Source: Bacillota bacterium (GTDB taxonomy: Bacteria; Bacillota; Sulfobacillia; Sulfobacillales; Sulfobacillaceae). From it: 5,036 nucleotides of DNA. Of the stretch, positions 4,758 through 5,036 are shown piece by piece. The stretch is taken from assembly GCA_021820675.1 (NCBI GenBank), contig JAKADI010000196.1, positions 1 through 5,036 of the forward strand, written 5' to 3'. A program made the translations under genes and the position numbers. The notes under the pieces were generated by a model that saw only the letters and a program-made list of their open reading frames with translations, was not told where the DNA came from and ran no database searches. Every line of letters starts with the position of its first letter. Position 1 is the stretch's first letter.

Positions 4758-4928
4758 CTAACTGAAAAAAATCCTGCCTCGGGCCATGCATCCGGTCAGA
4801 TCGCTCAATACCGCAAAAGATGCCGCTATAAATAGAAAAACGGCTCCGGCAAGGGTAAGGTCATGGGGGGCCGTTCTGTGTCCATAATGCGAGGCCCGTT
4901 CAGTCAGCGCAGTCAGAAGATTGTGCAA
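4758..4928 (-). CDS. Hypothetical 56-aa putative membrane protein
   Basis: The minus-strand frame is open from a TAG at 4995-4997 to the TAG at 4758-4760. The only usual in-frame start is TTG 4928, with GGAAGG (4939-4944) ten bases upstream, giving 56 residues. Residues 1-24 are amphipathic and His/Thr-rich (MHNLLTALTERASHYGHR). Residues 25-42 (TLAGAVFLFIAASFAVLS) form one likely membrane span, followed by a short tail with a single Cys and Arg residues. No family is recognised. It lies 52 bases upstream of the 36-aa micropeptide and on the same strand, so the two and the kinase may form one transcript. Near its 3' end the message carries ATTTTTTTC, a homopolymer that could cause slippage. 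The frame also continues upstream of the TAG, raising the possibility of a longer, interrupted gene. Confidence is limited by the TTG start and length. Confidence 0.4.
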   Translation of the reverse strand: MHNLLTALTERASHYGHRTAPHDLTLAGAVFLFIAASFAVLSDLTGCMARGRIFFS

Positions 4929-4994
4929 AACCGTGTGGCCTTCCGATAAAATATCGAGTGAACCCAGTCCGGCAGTTTGTGGATGGGGGTCTAA

Positions 4995-5036
4995 CTATTC
5001 TCGGAACAGTGCGCGAACAGTTTTTGGAGACATTGT
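4995..5036 (-). CDS. Possible C-terminal tail of a gene running in from the window edge
   Basis: On the minus strand the codons from the edge read TMSPKTVRALFRE and then TAG (4995-4997). This could be the end of a gene that continues beyond 5036, or an ATG at 5033 followed by a premature stop in the same frame as the 56-aa protein. With only 13 codons visible the choice cannot be made here. Confidence 0.2.
   Translation of the reverse strand, partial: TMSPKTVRALFRE
5004..5021. repeat. GAACAGT direct repeat with 11-bp period
   Basis: GAACAGT occurs at 5004-5010 and 5015-5021, one helical turn apart, separated by GCGC. It lies at the window edge within the possible tail frame. It could be a regulator or transposase site, or chance within coding sequence. 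Confidence 0.3.

Noticed and set aside
1..5036. CRISPR array, tRNA or rRNA genes
   Set aside because: No regularly spaced repeats of suitable length, no cloverleaf-like sequence and no rRNA-like stretch were seen on either strand.

Overview
The window looks like bacterial accessory DNA from a Bacillota-type host. Nearly every gene has a strong AGGAGG-like ribosome binding site, and TTG and GTG starts are used. Base composition is moderate on the left and clearly GC-rich around 3030-3650. A Sulfobacillus-like acidophile would fit, but this is a guess from overall feel; no marker gene fixes the taxon. Gene strands, base composition and broken fragments change every kilobase or so, which suggests a mosaic.

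Left part, plus strand. Bases 1-318 hold a small hairpin and what may be the decayed, frameshifted 3' end of a minus-strand gene. A promoter-proximal region with three related palindromes (253-410) precedes a secreted protein at 451-1512. That protein has a signal peptide and a divergent trypsin-like domain with recognisable His and Ser motifs. After a 154-bp gap comes a cytoplasmic protein (1667-2722) whose C-terminal half reads like the ADP-ribosylglycohydrolase fold but with altered metal-binding motifs, so it may be a pseudoenzyme. About 300 bp without a convincing gene follow.

Middle, minus strand. A GC-rich two-gene cassette runs from a predicted promoter near 3698 through a 71-aa protein of unknown function (3420-3635) to a 116-aa winged-helix DNA-binding protein (3028-3378). 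A perfect tandem 10-bp repeat overlaps the -10 box and is a natural candidate for an operator bound by the winged-helix protein.

Right part, minus strand. A second operon reads a 56-aa putative membrane protein (4758-4928), then a 36-aa putative single-pass membrane micropeptide (4595-4705), then a guanylate-kinase-like enzyme with a 70-residue N-terminal extension (3822-4595). The micropeptide stop and the kinase start share one base (TGATG), so translation is probably coupled. The operon ends in a nested hairpin with a T-tract. The most novel unit is this pairing of tiny membrane proteins with a guanylate-kinase domain that keeps most GMP-binding positions but has lost the usual acidic DxD pair.
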